Shown here piece after piece: positions 7,108-8,953 of a DNA stretch of 8,953 nucleotides. Within the stretch, counting starts at the first letter, position 1. Every line of letters starts with the position of its first letter. The notes under the pieces were generated by a model, which saw nothing but the letters and a program-made list of their open reading frames with translations, made no database searches and had not been told where the DNA came from. A program made the position numbers and the translations under genes. Source of the stretch: Bacillota bacterium. Its GTDB lineage: Bacteria > Bacillota_A > Clostridia > Peptostreptococcales > Anaerovoracaceae. The stretch lies in assembly GCA_017547345.1 (NCBI GenBank), contig JAFYPY010000053.1, positions 1 through 8,953 on the forward strand, read 5' to 3'.

Positions 7108-7108
7108 T

Positions 7109-7540
7109 TTACTCCTTAATTGAAACCTCATCGCCTATTTTTACAGTCCCTCCTCGAAGAACTCTTGCAAAAATACCTTCTGTAGGCATTATACACTTTC
7201 CTACAGCTTGTGCTATAGCACATCCGCTATGACATTCTTTGCCTATCTGTGTTACTTCAAGCATCACTTGGTTTATGCCTAGTCTAGTCCCGATTGGCAA
7301 TTTAGATAAATCTAAGCCCTCTACAATGAGATTTTCGCCGAAGTCTCCATCTTTAACATCTGCCCCCAAAGCCTTAAATTCTTCTATTTTATCATAAGAT
7401 AAAAGGCTAACCTGCCTATGCCAAGTTCCGCCGTGGGCGTCATCCTTTAAGCCAAAGTTTTCGACAATCTCAGATTCTCCAATATTCTTCTTTGCGGTTC
7501 CTTTTTTTTCACTAATGCATACTGCTTTTATAATTGCCAT
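7109..7540 (-). CDS. MOSC-domain protein
   Basis: The 143 residues form a single stand-alone MOSC domain, related to the C-terminal domain of molybdenum-cofactor sulfurases and to YiiM-like proteins. The pattern is clear: GLKDDAHGGTWHRQVSLLS at 30-48, GDFGENLIVEG at 65-75, IGTRLGI, and the segment KECHSGCAIA with C103 and C107, one of which is probably the reactive cysteine. A further Cys is at 116, before a conserved GIFARVLRGG segment. Small MOSC proteins of this type often accompany molybdopterin-synthesis genes in Clostridia, but none is visible here. The substrate is unknown. It starts with ATG 11 nt after the rpn stop, with AGGTGA as the ribosome binding site, and ends before a strong terminator, so it is probably cotranscribed with rpn. 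Confidence 0.9.
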   Translation of the reverse strand: MAIIKAVCISEKKGTAKKNIGESEIVENFGLKDDAHGGTWHRQVSLLSYDKIEEFKALGADVKDGDFGENLIVEGLDLSKLPIGTRLGINQVMLEVTQIGKECHSGCAIAQAVGKCIMPTEGIFARVLRGGTVKIGDEVSIKE

Positions 7541-7551
7541 ATCTCTTTCAC

Positions 7552-8472
7552 CTATAAACTTTTTATTTCATCCTCAGTTAGACCTGTACATTGACAAACC
7601 ACATCTATACTTATGCCTATCTGCATCATTCTTTTGGCATTTTCTCTACAGGCAAATAAATAGCCTTCTTCTCTACCTTCTTCTCTACCTACTTCTCGGC
7701 CTTCTTCAAGACCTTCTTCACGTGCATAATGCTTAAACGTTGCCAAATCATGTTCATATTTTAGTCTTCTTTCTTGCATTTCATATGCAATATCATCCTC
7801 AGTTAACTCCCTAAATATGTTTTCAGCCATAGTAACTGCTTCATTCCCTTCGTTTAGTAGTTTGATTAAATAATCCTCATTTTCCTTATTATTTGCATAC
7901 TTCAAATATGTCGCTAATTTTTCTACATCATCTAGCTGTCTTTCTAGAAAGCTTTCATTTATTTTGCCTAATTCTAAAAAATGAAACTCCAATTTATCTG
8001 TCATCAATATATCGCTAGTTACTTCCTTTATTTTGAATACTGTATGTACTTTTTCGGTTTCCTTAAAAACAACCCCATCAACTATTGATATAACTATACT
8101 TTTTTTAAGTTTATCATAGTTTTCGCCTTTTTCCAATGAGCTATTCACAAGACGCCCGCCATAAAACAAACTTCGATCTGGATATATCTTAAAAAGGTTT
8201 CCTTGCATCTCTATATCTATAAGTTGGTTAGAATTTGTAATTGCTTTTATATCAAGGACAGAATCTTTCCCCTCTTTTCGATTCGCATAAATGATCGGAT
8301 TAAGTATTGTTATGCTTACAATCGGATCCTCTCTCCTATCTAAAATAACATTTAGAATTGCTATTAATGCCTTCTTACTCACCTCAGTGTCTCTTCCAAA
8401 AGCATAATGAAACGTCCAATCATCTGTTAACGAAATCAATTCTCTTCTTGGATTATTAAATAATATACTCAT
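7552..8472 (-). CDS. Rpn family recombination-promoting nuclease / putative transposase (PD-(D/E)XK)
   Basis: The protein matches the Rpn/PDDEXK_2 group: DNA endonucleases of the PD-(D/E)XK fold that promote RecA-independent recombination in E. coli and are often annotated as transposases. From the ATG at 8472 it has 306 residues. The start reads MSILFNNPRRELISLTDDWTFHYAFG, the usual N-terminus. Catalytic candidates are D74 in VLDIKA and E88-x-Q90 in DIEMQ, so the active site looks intact. The C-terminal part carries EEGREEG repeats (about 252-270), then a short HTH-like ending (MMQIGISIDVVCQCTGLTEDEI). The start is supported by AGGGGAG 5 nt upstream. An extension to a TTG at 8580 has no ribosome binding site. 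No terminal inverted repeats or target duplications were seen, so it is not itself a recognisable insertion sequence. Confidence 0.9.
   Translation of the reverse strand: MSILFNNPRRELISLTDDWTFHYAFGRDTEVSKKALIAILNVILDRREDPIVSITILNPIIYANRKEGKDSVLDIKAITNSNQLIDIEMQGNLFKIYPDRSLFYGGRLVNSSLEKGENYDKLKKSIVISIVDGVVFKETEKVHTVFKIKEVTSDILMTDKLEFHFLELGKINESFLERQLDDVEKLATYLKYANNKENEDYLIKLLNEGNEAVTMAENIFRELTEDDIAYEMQERRLKYEHDLATFKHYAREEGLEEGREVGREEGREEGYLFACRENAKRMMQIGISIDVVCQCTGLTEDEIKSL
7664..7723. repeat. Five tandem 12-bp units in the rpn coding region
   Basis: Five consecutive 12-bp units start at 7664, 7676, 7688, 7700 and 7712. On the plus strand the first two are identical (CCTTCTTCTCTA), and the others differ at 2 to 4 positions. 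On the coding (minus) strand each unit gives four residues of the EEG[L/R]/EVGR type, so gain or loss of a unit keeps the reading frame. Such Glu-Gly-rich C-terminal repeats are common in Rpn-family proteins. Confidence 0.85.
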
Positions 8473-8591
8473 ACCCTCTCCCCTTTTGCTTGAAATTTGA
8501 TGTCTTTTGTTAGGTTGTAAAGTATGAATATTGCTGTATTTTCTAAACACATTATTACTATATTCATCATGAATCAACAATTATTTTTTTT

Positions 8592-8620
8592 ATTGCACAA
8601 AATAAGTATTTAACTGTCAA
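8592..8620 (-). promoter_or_regulatory. Candidate sigma-A promoter for rpn-MOSC
   Basis: The minus strand shows a perfect -35 TTGACA (8615-8620), a 17-nt spacer and a -10 TGCAAT (8592-8597, 4 of 6 matches). Transcription would start near 8586 and run through a leader of about 110 nt to the rpn ATG at 8472. The perfect -35 and ideal spacing favour it; the weak -10 lowers confidence. An alternative set farther downstream (TTGATT with AT-rich hexamers) is less good. Confidence 0.45.
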
Positions 8621-8640
8621 ATTTCGGCATTTTTCTGCAA

Positions 8641-8669
8641 TTGACACTTTGGGACATTCACCTTAAAAT
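8641..8669 (+). promoter_or_regulatory. Sigma-A promoter for the PHP phosphatase gene
   Basis: A perfect -35 TTGACA (8641-8646), a 17-nt spacer and a -10 TAAAAT (8664-8669, 5 of 6) lie directly upstream of the rightward gene. The expected start near 8676 gives a leader of about 20 nt that contains the GAGG ribosome binding site at 8684-8687. Confidence 0.75.
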
Positions 8670-8695
8670 ACATCTATATAAGTGAGGTTATGGTT

Positions 8696-8953
8696 ATGAA
8701 AAAGGTTAATTTACATTCTCATACAACATACTGCGATGGCCTAAATACGGCAGAAGAAATGATACTTGCTGCCATCGAAAAGGGGTTTGATGTCTTCGGA
8801 TTTTCAGGTCATAGTTATATAGATTTCGATGATTCTTGGTGTATGAGCAAGGAAAACACTAAGAAGTATTATGAAGAAATACAAAGGTTAAAAGAAAAGT
8901 ATAAAAAACAAATTACTATCCTTTGTGGTATCGAACAGGACTACTTGTCAAAA
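8696..8953 (+). CDS. PHP-domain phosphatase, histidinol-phosphatase (HisJ/HisK) type, N-terminal part (cut by right edge)
   Basis: The visible 86 residues begin MKKVNLHSHTTYCDGLNTAEEM and carry the first PHP metal-binding motif HxH (H7, H9) with D14. H39 (FSGHSY) and E80 (CGIEQDY) fit later metal-ligand positions of the family. PHP phosphatases of this type hydrolyse histidinol phosphate in histidine synthesis, but many paralogues act on other phosphoesters, so the substrate is uncertain. The ATG at 8696 is preferred over the in-frame ATG at 8690, because the GAGG site lies 8 nt before the former and only 2 nt before the latter. The frame is open to the window end, so more than half of the protein is missing. 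It is the only rightward gene and has its own strong promoter. Confidence 0.9.
   Translation, partial: MKKVNLHSHTTYCDGLNTAEEMILAAIEKGFDVFGFSGHSYIDFDDSWCMSKENTKKYYEEIQRLKEKYKKQITILCGIEQDYLSK

Larger units (their letters stand above)
8473..8695. other. Divergent intergenic region between rpn and the PHP phosphatase gene
   Basis: This is the only sizeable gene-free stretch in the window. It is AT-rich and holds two back-to-back promoter candidates (listed separately) whose -35 boxes are 20 bp apart. It also holds a 13-bp perfect palindrome at 8562-8574 (ATTCATCATGAAT). An inverted pair ATGAATAT (8524-8531) and ATATTCAT (8560-8567) lies in the rpn leader. From the predicted start near 8586, the rpn leader would be about 110 nt. 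I see no tRNA, riboswitch or convincing small gene. A 33-codon frame (8469-8570, minus) starting ATGATG and ending ATGA over the rpn start has no ribosome binding site. Confidence 0.6.

Noticed and set aside
7552..7830. Internal start within rpn giving a short C-terminal product, as reported for some Rpn nuclease-antitoxin genes
   Set aside because: The in-frame ATGs at 7830 and 7779 have only distant or poor ribosome binding sites, so the sequence does not support an internal product strongly enough to annotate.
8469..8570. 33-codon upstream frame (ATGATG start) whose stop overlaps the rpn ATG
   Set aside because: The ATGA overlap is suggestive of coupling, but no Shine-Dalgarno precedes it and the peptide has no recognisable feature. 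It probably arises by chance in AT-rich leader DNA.
8473..8580. 36-residue N-terminal extension of the Rpn protein to a TTG at 8580
   Set aside because: There is no ribosome binding site at 8580, the extension does not resemble the family, and the ATG at 8472 has a strong AGGGGAG site and the usual MSILFNN-like start.
1..8953. CRISPR array, tRNA/rRNA genes, insertion sequence ends or prophage attachment sites
   Set aside because: Apart from the short tandem repeat in rpn, I saw no repeated spacer pattern, tRNA-like cloverleaf or flanking inverted repeats. No dedicated search could be run.

Overview
The window is a low-GC bacterial chromosome segment that looks like a spore-forming anaerobe of the class Clostridia (Firmicutes). 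The reasons are the AT-rich sequence with strong AGGAGG-type ribosome binding sites, the sporulation pair yqfC/yqfD, a single-chain alpha2-type glycyl-tRNA synthetase next to pyruvate phosphate dikinase, and the conserved order phoH-ybeY-cdd-era-recO. I cannot name the genus from sequence alone.

Layout. Almost everything reads on the minus strand, so the transcription order runs from high to low coordinates. (1) 8473-8695 is a divergent intergenic region with back-to-back TTGACA promoters. One reads rightward into a PHP-family phosphatase (histidinol-phosphatase type) cut by the right edge. The other reads leftward into an Rpn-family nuclease/transposase-like gene followed 11 nt later by a small MOSC-domain gene. 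(2) A strong hairpin with a T-tract ends the rpn-MOSC unit at 7066-7097. The same bases appear to hold a sporulation sigma-E-like promoter and the Shine-Dalgarno of yqfC. (3) yqfC, yqfD, phoH, ybeY, cdd, era and recO follow with overlaps or gaps of only a few bases. A near-consensus sigma-A promoter inside the 3' end of yqfD can drive the housekeeping part (phoH onward) in growing cells. (4) A DUF4342 protein with a UBA-like N-terminus and long charged tail, then glyS, then the first 28 codons of ppdK at the left edge, complete the run.

How the genes work together. YqfC and YqfD belong to the mother-cell sporulation programme. PhoH-like ATPase (YbeZ type), YbeY and Era are linked in the literature to 16S rRNA maturation and 30S assembly. 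RecO acts in recombinational repair and Cdd in pyrimidine salvage. GlyS supplies Gly-tRNA. PpdK interconverts pyruvate and PEP in anaerobic carbon metabolism. The genes yqfF/pgpH and dgkA, which many Firmicutes carry between phoH and era, are absent here.

Most of the window is ordinary core genome. The item most worth a second look is the 7056-7108 junction. There a terminator, a putative sigma-E promoter and a ribosome binding site share the same bases, in a way that would let sporulation transcripts translate yqfC while silencing read-through transcripts.
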